In this document: positions 17,701 to 24,127 of the stretch, piece by piece | Layout of the letters: the number at the start of each line of letters is the position of its first letter | Numbering within the stretch: the first letter of the stretch is position 1 | Virus record (IMG/VR): IMGVR_UViG_3300030329_004128 | Coordinates: 2,796-40,908 of that record | Length of the DNA stretch: 38,113 nucleotides | Source: a virus | Direction: 5' to 3' (one strand) | Notes under the pieces: model-generated | What the model was told of the DNA's origin: nothing | The model's input: only the letters and a program-made list of their open reading frames with translations | The model's database searches: none | Program-made: the position numbers and the translations under genes

Positions 17701-19333
17701 CTATCGTTCTATACATAACTTCTGGAGATGAATACAAACCACGAGTAAAAGCGTTAGAACCTTTGGGAACGCTCTTACTTACTTCAGAGAGCCTATCACT
17801 TACTCTCGAAAATATGCCAAGTCCCATTTTATCTGATATGCTAGATTTCAAACTTTTAAAAGCCGCATCTCCCATACCCATTAAAAGCAAATCTCCACCT
17901 GACTCTACAAACCCAGAAAACGTAGCATAAGCCATAGCAGAAGCTTCAGCTACATCTACAGCTTGCATTGGAGGTAATCCTTCTTGTATTAAGTAATCTT
18001 TATTTACAGTACCATCAGCATTTGGAACTAAAGTAAAATAATTATATAATTGAAAAGCTCTATACTCATCATAATCCATTATCCTTTCGTGTAAAGGAAG
18101 ATTACCATCGTATATACCAGGACCTTCACTGCCATCTTCTTTCTTATGAGAAATGCTAGATATGGCTGCCATTTGACCTTCTGGGTCATTCTTAGAATCA
18201 TAATTAAACATGTTAATTTTTTGAGGGTCACTAAAAAATTCTTTCTTTAATTCTTCAGGAGCTTCCTGATATAATTTGTATCTATGTCTTATTAGTTCTT
18301 CAGCATGGTCCCAAGTAACTTCCTTATCTTGAACAAGCTCGTCATAAGCCATCCCTAAATAACTACCACCCTCCATAATATGCCCAGCCATTGTAGCTCC
18401 AACAAGATAGCCTCCTAGCATAACAACACCTTTACCTCTAGGGTCTGGAACCATAGCTGCAAGAGGAGTAGCAACAGCAGCTCCCAACTTACCAGAAGCA
18501 TAAGATGTAGTTAAAGATGGTAATGCTTGCACAAATAAATTTATTAAATGATGACTCTCAAAATTTCTAAGCTTTTGGTCATGCAACCATTCTGCAGTAG
18601 CTTGCAATCTAGGATTTTCCTTAAACGCTTTTTCAGTTGCCTTGTTTCCTTCTTCTAATAAATTAACTGCATAACTTTGAAGTTGTTTTTCATTATGTTT
18701 TATTCTTTGTAATTGCGACTCAACTTCTTCATCAGTCGCTTCAGGATTATCAGCAATATACTGACTTCTAAATGATTGTTCGAAAATATAATCTTTTAAT
18801 ACGGGAGATATACCCTGTCTATCTAAATTCTCTGCTTCGTCTTTAAATCGAAATGCATTTGCAACGTATGCAGGCATATTATAAAGATATTGTTGTGATT
18901 GAAAAACATAATTTAACTGCATTATATCAGCAAATTCAGGCTCTCCAGTCCATTCTTCTTCTTTTAGAACTGGATATTGTTCAACTATTTGATTGTAAAA
19001 TTCTTGGTCAGGCATAGCATTAACAGCTGCTTCAGACCAGCCATTTTGAAATGCTACTTGTTTTCCATATTCAATTATTTTTTCTCTAGTAATTAAACCA
19101 GATTCTTCTGTCTCAGGTTCAGCATCAGGGTCTGGAATAACCCTATTATTATCTATCTCATTTTGAAGCTCTTGCCTTCTAGCCGTATCTTCTTCTTCTA
19201 CTTGCTGGTCTAGAATTCTTTGCTCTTCTAAATCTTTAGCCTTTTGTAATAATGCTTCTTTTTCCTGTTGTTCTCGTAACTTCTTAGCCTCCTCATCTTC
19301 GATGAGTTGACCATTTTCATAATAAAATCCCAT
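5714..19333 (-). CDS. Giant multidomain virion protein (4539 aa) with candidate two-barrel RNA polymerase and metallopeptidase motifs
   Basis: One uninterrupted frame fills about 13.6 kb. ATG 19333 follows AAAGGGCG. In order: a charged coiled-coil start (about 15-60); a hydrophobic glycine/alanine region (about 275-335); an EALEEEIQ...AAGGFMAG segment (about 549-605); a PDDTxxx heptad linker (960-993); a charged coiled coil; HEFSH at 1281-1285 with E1357/E1358 as candidate third zinc ligand; and YEYQSD at 1882-1887, like the EIQSD motif of polyvalent phage proteins. Near the C-terminus come D3672-G3673 with K3699 and K3714 (candidate first barrel), R3983-x-P3985 and D4021-A-D-G-D4025 (second barrel). 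RxP plus DxDGD typifies beta-prime, QDE-1, YonO and crAss-like virion polymerases. A virion-packaged polymerase ejected with the DNA is inferred from gene order. Catalysis is unproven. Confidence 0.8.
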   Translation of the reverse strand: MGFYYENGQLIEDEEAKKLREQQEKEALLQKAKDLEEQRILDQQVEEEDTARRQELQNEIDNNRVIPDPDAEPETEESGLITREKIIEYGKQVAFQNGWSEAAVNAMPDQEFYNQIVEQYPVLKEEEWTGEPEFADIMQLNYVFQSQQYLYNMPAYVANAFRFKDEAENLDRQGISPVLKDYIFEQSFRSQYIADNPEATDEEVESQLQRIKHNEKQLQSYAVNLLEEGNKATEKAFKENPRLQATAEWLHDQKLRNFESHHLINLFVQALPSLTTSYASGKLGAAVATPLAAMVPDPRGKGVVMLGGYLVGATMAGHIMEGGSYLGMAYDELVQDKEVTWDHAEELIRHRYKLYQEAPEELKKEFFSDPQKINMFNYDSKNDPEGQMAAISSISHKKEDGSEGPGIYDGNLPLHERIMDYDEYRAFQLYNYFTLVPNADGTVNKDYLIQEGLPPMQAVDVAEASAMAYATFSGFVESGGDLLLMGMGDAAFKSLKSSISDKMGLGIFSRVSDRLSEVSKSVPKGSNAFTRGLYSSPEVMYRTIGVNLTEALEEEIQYTMEVGTTVYGPGFIGGDPGWKFKAKLSEEWDYKEATESAAGGFMAGTPFGITDLYGQVRRSTDRNINKQYTQAGDTYEGTYFYAPQTRNENNKFYMEVSHSESEDVVLLEDGTEYRGAIVKKKKGDEVTRINVGGEIVVIDNKDIKDIRSDMNVDRSAITNTSITDEDGNPVQVEFDTWAEAYDAAKIIAKEYHNNWKKEDAWQHKNVVDGEAKLELNKDTGKYEVNIYDSKGRLETRESVHSKKETGANRVLQINERISEITENFKEFGGESVLKDDPVIVKYQEEVNRQIVESGIYDVPELVNHSTIAIKKFMGRRIVGVTRKVQNDVMDTYFPDMDTDGGDTILNIVEELVDNNLWNFQAIGEQEFRDTFDMYFTPDGEQTSEEHLNRMDEIFSPPQDPDDTQVAPDDTQVVPDDTKITPDDTKITPDDKIVPPDTKDDTKIDIDKIPGPEVEEKSIDAMDETELETYIAKQEKIISEAKDKKSAPAIMAQVALDTASKRLSVIKEKKEDVVTELSPIEVLDKQITDTEEDIKYLEDLIKEDKGRVPLMLLSPERRARVQKTQKRLDERKKDLKGLQRKFDIEQQRIEREAAKPTDEVAPREDTDDVKERRVTSFTDDSKEISDEELSLDEIKEDLKEKLEILVNKFKIEGSDVEFSYKIYDTWNEGANALFKKSQGITTPGPARDSKGNIIKVGGWFDSNTNTIVVIADSPDAGKLPFHEFSHPFLASIRKTNPELWNSLWDSVANDLEFYEDYYQRVSVDYPEFDSGSISVMDNEATGERAIAIGKDPDDDFKEEMFAFILEDFATMSYEDKQKKSETFIGKVQSIWNAIVDFILGRKNARTNILASKLDVLTTTFVDLADIIAENENIYTITLEDYESSIGILEVAEDIASAEDVHGRDVESEIINGLSNSDIISHDIISDIVEGMDNEITDYIGKILSIEVDNATGQLHFSSSVIRKYLPKGKSWAKLNKKQRDKVLEKLSVGIKKEYEALVRKYTERIAKKFHVSPKRYSGKKYIAKQDPSKLEFHGEIIQDLQRNYLKLIGIVDSVGTIGLAEKKKDLFELDEGILNELRIVTDIIESQVFFRYSFVDKHLSRLEKDSPDRRIGIDQFPNLGGMQKQGQQMVVVETTDGRSIEGTLQSKDKDYIVIKLSSSTTKRIRTQDVASMQKYRMPSDMSKMVSEWVKDFKKKFPKIKSLLPSEAISSFQHWADNKYPLYSSATTLSQTALSYKNLINIEGVDSKLQSTVTQLEDSDTNLSKAGLAQNSVHRVLLHNGNIYRRGHGLTVGKDGMVGNGFGWYGVLTIPNGTLGSPGDVLLYEYQSDFFPEARKVWDEFSLALDEYKEALGAGEINFDDIPRIITELKSGMKIHDKARNKGEAAVRDNMKYKAPWIATGKPRDNLITVTIPTTVNIDGVDVEILTKPIEIISNSTPDIVMDKIYEALSGLSLKDYSNMGYVHDVDRGVQYSEAEQMLYEGDFFDYPEVAPLRKWIFDRIDENASEWLKGNVQFMTREEYDQDKEREKFYKEPLFYLPYLHRVVDAIMQDVSISPENIANEQKDFEVRNARIEEMVINNKIKPHYEDMMQGAIQKSVFNAFVLKDDSQRKDLYEFLEYIQDSASVYKESLDERILISTFKNIVNNDLNAHIDYKRYPEKHRGSVNENNFYIKKINALYNSSKRAGIDLEIAELSRIVMEGFIVSLEQIQNKIAPRMINSIKGLKEGTKHTKEELDDFHKSIINYQIHDMYWETHGGLREEYDIGLFPTKRIHMKGIISGNLKNFHKKNNLIDTLMKPNGELKNIEIMIKHHDPDDEEASHFEFHDWRLKKVGAQQFLFSNNIIGMRNDAEYRASYASSKYKPWKKKLEHAKFETDEILRLDVFEDYYQDLLRSEYQIYSRVYLENWIYLNRFVIDEVINRTEEMKNYQIYEETDDIVVTWRDPIAIGHTETEVMSVNQAHQMFEMMLVEDVENPNRELTVRIQDLENAFNQWERDRSLELERQTELDAQLSYLLEGRLLAGQGSYKYDEVKKALEWQKNFHQIQIMHSIVHGDAMLGPDGNLYMNTGSAIMLLQRNDDAANIYNSKIENKWQIVRDIFYKTQYNSSAARQRHRNNYEHYAGYKYIQNTRPQGAHASVLLRNALDIFNRGVRGREIVPENFRYSGVHLDILQILAENIQELVGENKITDETAMFFDYTQWPQSANYLRAHSMSWIDAILQYPYDYKFSSTWKSDQFIGGYISQLEKQVVDAVRTPGVARDLASLMNQAIESLGGMMEENPVIQMFQEEITNMKAEVGQKVVTDSGEIKQVLAPWVKQFQHNPAWLKLVDEVIPDSAINVIRSSIMESIATIGDRTEITEVISVLSDTFNFTTADGETVNMLRRSEKIDIKPEVLVVRVKMPNVQQVKELFIFPDFKVLQELTGFNPLKEVWSEVWEKYIDKLQDIDKEQLSRLMTNNFGRELNSASGLIANMELQTLLMEEGGNEVVPATNKDYPRKDSLNDYILLNSLKGNFNFSIDKGFDGPWLKALRSMEKKYKFKVKKVYPSWSNTGLYMIVKTEDTDPNLNPLKLSRIRSSNELEKGQPETFDQFKDIFEEGLFLAPGSHERKTDRQRYFFNFFDNLFERLNKASKGDGVGRHGRVDIDIFMNQMYDIMEKHYAEYIGFYEDWLYDRFKNRKSNIAIADRNGVAYSEAEFGDRYHWLNEASMENIIYDEFEDSREGIQRQSMQGESDEYYTYQDFKRLGPFKGLTQAQFNDLMVASMNETMPVWMAHAKKIIGLNRAFTDREETALVRFYVQSFSNIRVNHNNFRIIRDKKVPAPSSDNRQNLELEVKNYEGGVYYFTSHKEAFSYREGKSNPQFEKINLFELSNKEENFNQILHLSGKDIIEVDIKTDKLTNQTTEDWNKKFGFLNSQELEELNYSLMHNGLSAPGEELSEDNDAERYTIMASRGDSDKLFIVKIERQFFYDPDAPSYGRLFRINKDRNWFRKFWASQYKNIPQEQLEAILESVDNMMEVAGDTGEVIREGTVDYLDMAAAVSVYNAYQKVWPQFMKYGAANVLKRLKIPFTPVNYSETMRDFEVTLFDPSKFYVEYDGVRTDLVQNMPVFGNTYIGDGMSMTSRDIFNEYNKSFGLKKGMKFAKTVMYQKEGDDIVMVKHLQTAVRPGMEIKDKDTGETVWRVDKNGNIRDVSNGAQVDVLLTEDEAKVRELFHSRGESVPGGVKLKLNGTSVGMIKYDDKPNKAVKSGVQIYNYQNNEELIDVFNEGYLRQLHNRLERILNAAVVKVSEGGKIISHPGEKIADLLKSINKSEYEDGYGPMILEHVKNGSGLYPQSFPFLNNILQSKGMGPVLQLDGQTGGRYKYRPDITGLKRSVEFEDNIGEVNLPFDEHIRSIYPGPKGDRSSSRLQSDINAWLEDNDVYVKMERFPVTGRGSSMIVRVKSVHSDSKIIEVNPQDAKAYLEMDADGDEVHIEYLGGDRLQVWLDIAKDKDISPISLQKFIKKRISKLNLLDKNDRFNQIANSTVGAQAVGMIANIALSYGIMHNVYDSFEIGAIDAVIRPKKPSDKLRWNVYYDGSMGWEGTVEDFLRIWIQASVDNAEFNLLGEWGFLLRGVGGQPSGQKKIASQLFEIKNKDGEWRNLDLSNHNDKLFFDSFVFPIFQQHINPGRIRNGFEFGKNYSLDDTMIQSNGYLSFVGKDGSNRINGIMNVIDKDGDPLSAFIKMHNIKINIANSRLLPIESIAISPQMKQDQIAARHEIEGFKNSIFDIHDNVHQGAFVESMEELNSQRFLSRYLKKIMDKAKVPEEQRDAYFDNALEEAQNYTESLIKEWYGILKLRNEQGKQLDDNSFDLDDMFRSMVITFEQFYTNSGMAKGRPLSLTTPLARALSTLLFLRGFQGQHKIDTFSVLNIQGQQVVDINVKNPKHIAHASSDYRQSSLLDADLLNVFYEMYNKNIDKYLKGKNAGMLGNLTAWNEIKRRACN
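16355..16456 (-). repeat. 21-bp tandem repeat encoding PDDTxxx heptads
   Basis: Inside the giant gene, residues 960-993 read as four complete heptads (PDDTQVA, PDDTQVV, PDDTKIT, PDDTKIT) and a shortened fifth (PDDKIV). A degenerate P/D/T/K-rich tail follows. The DNA units are near-identical 21-mers. This is an acidic, proline-rich flexible linker separating the N-terminal hydrophobic region from the coiled-coil and metallopeptidase part. Confidence 0.85.
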
Positions 19334-19352
19334 TTACGCCCTTTACTACTAT

Positions 19353-21131
19353 TTACTTATTCATACCACCTATTATATTAAGTATGTCATCATCCTTATT
19401 CATCTTCGGAACACGAAGGTCTAATGTATCAAGAGCTGCATTTACCCCTTGAACATTTATATTGCCTGGAGCTTGTGCTCCAATGTCAAAAGTGAATTGA
19501 TTTGCCATATCATAATATTTATTAGATGCGTCCATTTCATTTCCTATCCCAACAATAAGACCGCTATGAACTTGAGCCATTCTTACAAATACAGAACGAA
19601 ACATATTTTTAGGATTAGAGTCCCATTCCTCGGTATTAACAGAAGGATATCCTACACCTGCAAAAGGATTCGTATAGCCTGTAGCCCATGACTGCAAATC
19701 AATACCCAGGTCTTCTAAAGATTTTAAATCTATTCCAAATTCCTTATCTATCCTATCGCTACTAGTATTCGCATCAGGCATTAATTCTTCATATACAACT
19801 CTTGTCAGTGCTACGCCTATATGGTCTCTTTTTATAGGGTCTTTTTCAGCCGCATATTTCTCAACTAAATTTCCAATCCTTTTAAAATTAACCTTACTTT
19901 CAGGCAAAGCATCTGCTCTTTTACCTATAACTGAGTTGCCTTCAGCATCAACTGCAAGAAACTCATCACCACCTTTACTGAAAAGATTGAATCCCTTTAA
20001 AGCCCTATTAGACTCTACAATTTTATGACTCTGTACTGAACTTGGAATTTTAGATTCATCAGCTGTAAAAGTTCTTACAAATGCGTCTCCACCTTGAGGA
20101 ATACCCATTGCCTCTTGCAATTCTGTATTTCCTTTTTCTCCCCAATCTCCCATTAACTTATCAGCATTAGAAATTACATTTTGTCCCATAGTCATTTTAG
20201 TAGAAATATCTTCCCAAGATGTAAAGCCTTTAGCTCGCATCCATTCTTCTTCTGTAGCAGCTCTTAAAGATTTTTTAAGTGCAAGTTCTTTCTTTTGAAT
20301 TTCAGATGGACCTTCATCACCAGGACCTCTACCATGTATAAAACTAGGGTCCATAAGATACTCTTTAGTCCAAGGTTTATCCGCAAAGAAGGTCTTGTCT
20401 ATAATATCTTCTTCACCAACAAAACCTCCTAATCTTGGAGCGTAAGGATTGTTTGGGTCATTCATAAAATCAGGCATTCCATCACCATCTTTATCCTCAA
20501 ACATACCAGACTCTATATCTTGAACTAGCTTCTGAACATCAGCTATATCATAAATGCCTTCTTTCATCATCTCAGTCCCCAGATATCTTCTGAATTGTTC
20601 AGCCTTATGAAGGTCTTCTATCATGCCATCTAAGTTATTTAATAAAATATTCTGCACATCGTATTTATTCTTATTAGCAACAATTGCATTGGAGGTACTA
20701 TCAAATGTATCTAAGCTAAACTTTAAATTGCTACCTATATTTTCTTTATGCTGTTCTAGCATATTCCATCCATCTTCAGTCATATCTTCGCCTTTTAGCT
20801 TAGCATAATTAGCTAAAGTAACTCCATAACCAAACCCCTCTTTTACTCTATTCTCTATATCAGTTTCTAAGCTCTTATTTAAAGCTTCGAAACTATCTAT
20901 ATTCTCTTTTATAGTCTGCTGATTTTCTCTAACTAAAAGCTCTCTTTCATACAATTTCTCTTTATGCTCTCTTGTTGCTTCGGCCTGTTCAAATTGAAGT
21001 TTGCTATTAGCCATACTATTACCAATTGAAGCTATACCTTCTATAAAATCTAATACATCTGAGATTTCAGTTTCCAACTTATTATTAGCATATGGACCTA
21101 TTAAAGCATATCTATTTAGCTTTTCAAACAT
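19353..21131 (-). CDS. Helical protein (592 aa), candidate internal or ejected virion protein
   Basis: The start ATG at 21131 lies a few bases after the upstream stop, with AGAGGT as ribosome binding site inside the previous gene. The N-terminal third is highly charged and coiled-coil-like (about 45-190, with runs such as EQAEATREHKEKLYERE). At about residue 213 there is a DKDGDGMPDFMNDP segment, which resembles calcium-binding loops of thrombospondin type 3 or dockerin kind. The C-terminal half is mixed and has no recognised domain. Its place directly before the giant gene and after the tail genes matches the internal core or ejection proteins of podoviruses. That role is inferred from context only. 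Confidence 0.7.
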   Translation of the reverse strand: MFEKLNRYALIGPYANNKLETEISDVLDFIEGIASIGNSMANSKLQFEQAEATREHKEKLYERELLVRENQQTIKENIDSFEALNKSLETDIENRVKEGFGYGVTLANYAKLKGEDMTEDGWNMLEQHKENIGSNLKFSLDTFDSTSNAIVANKNKYDVQNILLNNLDGMIEDLHKAEQFRRYLGTEMMKEGIYDIADVQKLVQDIESGMFEDKDGDGMPDFMNDPNNPYAPRLGGFVGEEDIIDKTFFADKPWTKEYLMDPSFIHGRGPGDEGPSEIQKKELALKKSLRAATEEEWMRAKGFTSWEDISTKMTMGQNVISNADKLMGDWGEKGNTELQEAMGIPQGGDAFVRTFTADESKIPSSVQSHKIVESNRALKGFNLFSKGGDEFLAVDAEGNSVIGKRADALPESKVNFKRIGNLVEKYAAEKDPIKRDHIGVALTRVVYEELMPDANTSSDRIDKEFGIDLKSLEDLGIDLQSWATGYTNPFAGVGYPSVNTEEWDSNPKNMFRSVFVRMAQVHSGLIVGIGNEMDASNKYYDMANQFTFDIGAQAPGNINVQGVNAALDTLDLRVPKMNKDDDILNIIGGMNK

Positions 21132-21133
21132 AA

Positions 21134-22366
21134 TTATACCTCTGGTGCAAATGTACTTGCCGCTGCTCCAGCGTCTTTTTCCATTTTCTCGGCAAATGTC
21201 TCAGCTGTTTTATGACGGTCTTTAAAGGTAGCAACATGTCCTGCAATATCACCTCTAGTAGTATCACCAAAGTATTGTGTAGTACCCCATCCTGTATCTC
21301 CAAGATTCTTCCAGTCAAGCGTTGCTCCTGGGTCTTTCCATGCATTTAAAACGTCATTCATAACAATCATAGATTCATCTAATGCAGTAGTAGCTTGCTT
21401 ATATAATTGTTCGACTCCCAAATGATAAGTTCTCTGTGCATCTCTCCATTTATCTTCTTCAGCAAGTTCTTTACTTTCAGTTTTTTTAATCTCACCAGCA
21501 TGGCCTTTTCTTAGAATATTTTCTTGACTTTTCAAATCTTGCATTGTCATTCCAGAACCTTCCATCTTATATCCTTCTTCTGCAGCTGCTGACTGAGCCA
21601 TTCCAGTAGCTCCATGTTGTATTTCAGCCTGTTCAAACTCTTCTTCAGCCCCCAATGCAACACGCCTTCTTTGGGTAGCTAATTCATCGGTACCTGCAGT
21701 AAAAGCTGTTCTAGCATCAGCCTTTTGCTCTTTAAGCATTGACATCTGGTCTTGAAATTCAACTTCGGCTGCAGTTCTTTCTTCCTCTAATAACTCTAAA
21801 TTACGAGCCAAATCACCTTCAGTAGGTAGCAATCTATCATAACCAGCAACTGCACCAGCAGTCGGAAATATATTAGGGTCTAAATTACCTTGAAATTCTG
21901 TAAACGCAGCAAGTTCTGGGTCATTCGGGTCTTGGTCCCCTCCTATAACTTGACCCATATCCCTAACAGGGTCTAGCAAAGCTTCAGTTCTAGCAGGATT
22001 ATAATAAGCCGTCTCAAAATTCGGAAGAGATTTTAAATTCTCAAATCTATCCTTAGCTGCTCCCAATGAAACATCAGACTTACTAACGGTTCCTATTCGC
22101 TGTCCAGCAACACGTTCTACAGGATGAGTTGCACCATAATGTAATGGAGCATAATGTCCATGACCTGATATGTTCTTTCGAACTTTGTGTATATTACTAC
22201 CTGGAGAAGTCCACCAACCCCATTGCCCTGTATGCTGATTAAATTTAGCAGACTGCCTACATAAATCTATATCTCCTTTATGTTCAAAACTATCTTCAGA
22301 TAAAGTGTCTCCATAAGAAGAAGATTCAGGATTCATATCAATTATTACTTCATTATATATCTTCAT
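21134..22366 (-). CDS. Helical, alanine- and glutamate-rich protein (410 aa), candidate internal virion protein
   Basis: The start at 22366 forms an ATGA overlap with the stop of the upstream gene. The first ~90 residues are rich in G, H, W and S (for example GQWGWWTSPGS and GHGHYAPLHYG). The middle, from about 185 to 320, is a long charged helical region (LELLEEERTAAEVEFQDQ and onward) and the C-terminus is alanine-rich. No enzymatic motif is visible. Two further structural-looking genes follow, the 592-residue protein and the giant protein. An internal virion or ejection-machine role fits the order but is not demonstrated. Confidence 0.65.
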   Translation of the reverse strand: MKIYNEVIIDMNPESSSYGDTLSEDSFEHKGDIDLCRQSAKFNQHTGQWGWWTSPGSNIHKVRKNISGHGHYAPLHYGATHPVERVAGQRIGTVSKSDVSLGAAKDRFENLKSLPNFETAYYNPARTEALLDPVRDMGQVIGGDQDPNDPELAAFTEFQGNLDPNIFPTAGAVAGYDRLLPTEGDLARNLELLEEERTAAEVEFQDQMSMLKEQKADARTAFTAGTDELATQRRRVALGAEEEFEQAEIQHGATGMAQSAAAEEGYKMEGSGMTMQDLKSQENILRKGHAGEIKKTESKELAEEDKWRDAQRTYHLGVEQLYKQATTALDESMIVMNDVLNAWKDPGATLDWKNLGDTGWGTTQYFGDTTRGDIAGHVATFKDRHKTAETFAEKMEKDAGAAASTFAPEV

Positions 22367-22725
22367 AACAAAACCTCCATTTTGTATTCATTATCTTCGG
22401 AGTCTTTTACCTTAGCTCCTATTAATTTATTAAAAGCTTTAGGATTACGACTAGTGGCAAATTGTATTCTATCGCATCCATTATTTTTAGCTAATTCTTT
22501 TAAATTATTCCATACTTTAAGCACTTCTTTATGCTTCCCTGGAATAGCATATGCTGTATATATCCATAATACATTATCATACTTACGATATTCTATCCAG
22601 CCTAAATCATCCCATTCTGAAATTTCACAATTTATAGGCTTTAAAAAAAGGTCATCTTCAGACTTTTTAATATATTCAGACATATATTTCTTTTGAAGCC
22701 TTGTAATGTTTCTAACCTTCTCCAT
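22363..22725 (-). CDS. GNAT-like small protein (120 aa)
   Basis: The start overlaps the upstream stop by one base (TAATG at 22723-22727). The 120-residue product has the order beta strands (LGWIEYRKYDNVLWIYTAYA), a loop PGKHKEV, a long helix (VLKVWNNLKELAKNNGC), a strand (RIQFATS) and a tail (AFNKLIGAKV). That layout resembles a compact GNAT acyltransferase core. A clear acetyl-CoA-binding Q/RxxGxG/A loop is not obvious, so it may not be an active enzyme. T7-like podoviruses also carry a small GNAT-like protein among their internal core protein genes (gp13), which fits this position. The alternative is an unrelated alpha/beta protein. Confidence 0.6.
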   Translation of the reverse strand: MEKVRNITRLQKKYMSEYIKKSEDDLFLKPINCEISEWDDLGWIEYRKYDNVLWIYTAYAIPGKHKEVLKVWNNLKELAKNNGCDRIQFATSRNPKAFNKLIGAKVKDSEDNEYKMEVLL

Positions 22726-24047
22726 TATATATTATAAAAGAGCATCTCTTTAGCTGCAACAGTTTGACCTCCCCCTTTTCCAAAAGTATCTTTAAGCCAA
22801 TCAGACACAGGGTCAAGAGCTTTTTCCATTAAAGGGTCCATCCAAGGGTCGATAAGTAAATCTTCTGCCATACTTGCTCCTACAACAACCCATCCAATCG
22901 GTCCAGATTTTAAAAGAAATGGACTAGCCACGTCTATAGCTCCTTGAACTGCTTCTTCACTATTTATCCATATCCCTGCTAAATCTACGTCTTTAATTGA
23001 TTCACCTGTTTTCTTTAGTCCTGAAGCACCTCTCTTGATTCCCGAAACTACACTTCCTACTGTAGCAGCAGTCCCAAGAATCTTTCCTCCTATTTTTAAT
23101 CCAGCCTTTGCAACATCAGCTGTTGCTCCAGCAACTTTCCCAGCTGCTTCTGCAGTTTTTCCAGTAGCTGATTCTATAAACTGTAAGCTTTTTTCAACAG
23201 CTTCAGGAACGTGCTCAGATACTTCTTCTACGATATCTTCTCCAAGTTTTCTTCCAGAAGAAGCAACAGCTTTCCCTAACTCTACTACATCTGCTCCAAA
23301 TTCAGATACTCCTGACAAAGCAGCATCTTTTAATAAATCTAAATCTTTAGCAAATTCACTACCTTTAAAACTAAGCTTATTAAGAACCTTAAACTTATCA
23401 ACAGTTCCAACACTATTTAAAGCCTCTTGTTTTTTTGTCCATTCTGCATACGTTAAACTTTCATCTACAATAACATTTGGCTGAAGCGTAACACCTGTTA
23501 CTGCACCTCCTGCTTGTATTCCAGGCATATCATGAGGAATTATCTCTATTCCTTTAGTATTCTGCATTACCTTTATTACATCAGCATTTGTATATCCTTG
23601 ACCGTATAGCTTTTCAGCAACATCAGTAGCTGTCCATAATTCTCCCGTTGCAGCATTTGTAGTATCAAAAAGGTCAGTATTGACAGCTATTCTATCTAAC
23701 GAACTTCTTGTAGAATCTTTTACAAAACGAACAGGATTTAAAATACCACCTTCGGCACCAGGAGCTCTTGTAAACATATCTACGTTACCATATTGAGGAA
23801 CACCTCCCACCATATCTTTTACATATGTTGAAGTCCATTTACTTTCACTTAATAAACCTGATTTGGCTAATTTTGCCTCATGCAATTTATCAATAGTATC
23901 CAAAGATTTATATGCACCTTTTACAACATCAGCACCTAACTTTCCTAAACTTTGTTGTCTATCTCTTCTTCTAACAGAAGCAGGACGGCTAGGACTGAGA
24001 GTAGCTAGTGGATTTCTTCCTGAAAATCTTGTAGTTAATTGAGCCAT
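22725..24047 (-). CDS. Protein with long amphipathic and hydrophobic C-terminal helices (440 aa), candidate internal or ejection protein
   Basis: ATG 24047 follows an AAGGG ribosome binding site. The N-terminus is basic (ASVRRRDRQQSLGK, about 23-36). Residues about 225-345 form glycine/alanine-rich amphipathic helices (such as EAAGKVAGATADVAKAGLKI). A hydrophobic segment around SGPIGWVVVGAS lies near 380-395. Such composition suits proteins that line or cross a membrane, like pore-forming ejection proteins of podoviruses. No enzymatic motif is present. The gene is the first after the 80-base gap that follows the tail fibre gene and opens the block of internal-protein candidates ending with the giant protein. 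Confidence 0.65.
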   Translation of the reverse strand: MAQLTTRFSGRNPLATLSPSRPASVRRRDRQQSLGKLGADVVKGAYKSLDTIDKLHEAKLAKSGLLSESKWTSTYVKDMVGGVPQYGNVDMFTRAPGAEGGILNPVRFVKDSTRSSLDRIAVNTDLFDTTNAATGELWTATDVAEKLYGQGYTNADVIKVMQNTKGIEIIPHDMPGIQAGGAVTGVTLQPNVIVDESLTYAEWTKKQEALNSVGTVDKFKVLNKLSFKGSEFAKDLDLLKDAALSGVSEFGADVVELGKAVASSGRKLGEDIVEEVSEHVPEAVEKSLQFIESATGKTAEAAGKVAGATADVAKAGLKIGGKILGTAATVGSVVSGIKRGASGLKKTGESIKDVDLAGIWINSEEAVQGAIDVASPFLLKSGPIGWVVVGASMAEDLLIDPWMDPLMEKALDPVSDWLKDTFGKGGGQTVAAKEMLFYNI

Positions 24048-24127
24048 TTAAATCCCTTATAATTAGATAAAATATATCATTTAAATATAGTAACTCTGTT
24101 TATATATATACAACAGTTATTATTCAT
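24048..24127 (-). promoter_or_regulatory. 80-base gap with AT palindrome between tail fibre and internal-protein genes
   Basis: This is one of only three appreciable gaps in the minus-strand module. It holds an inverted repeat CTGTT-TATATATATAC-AACAG at 24096-24116 and very AT-rich sequence before the AAGGG ribosome binding site of the 440-residue protein. There is no clear -35/-10 pair and no T-run terminator. A promoter or processing site is possible but unproven. Confidence 0.25.

Noticed and set aside
20483-20495. DGDG segment of the 592-residue protein as a polymerase DxDGD motif
   Set aside because: The context (DKDGDGMPDFMNDP) fits a calcium-binding loop, with no RxP motif upstream.
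23035-23484. Plus-strand ORF of 149 codons antisense to the 440-residue protein
   Set aside because: It is alanine-, proline- and serine-rich because it mirrors the alanine-rich helices on the other strand. No ribosome binding site or domain is visible.
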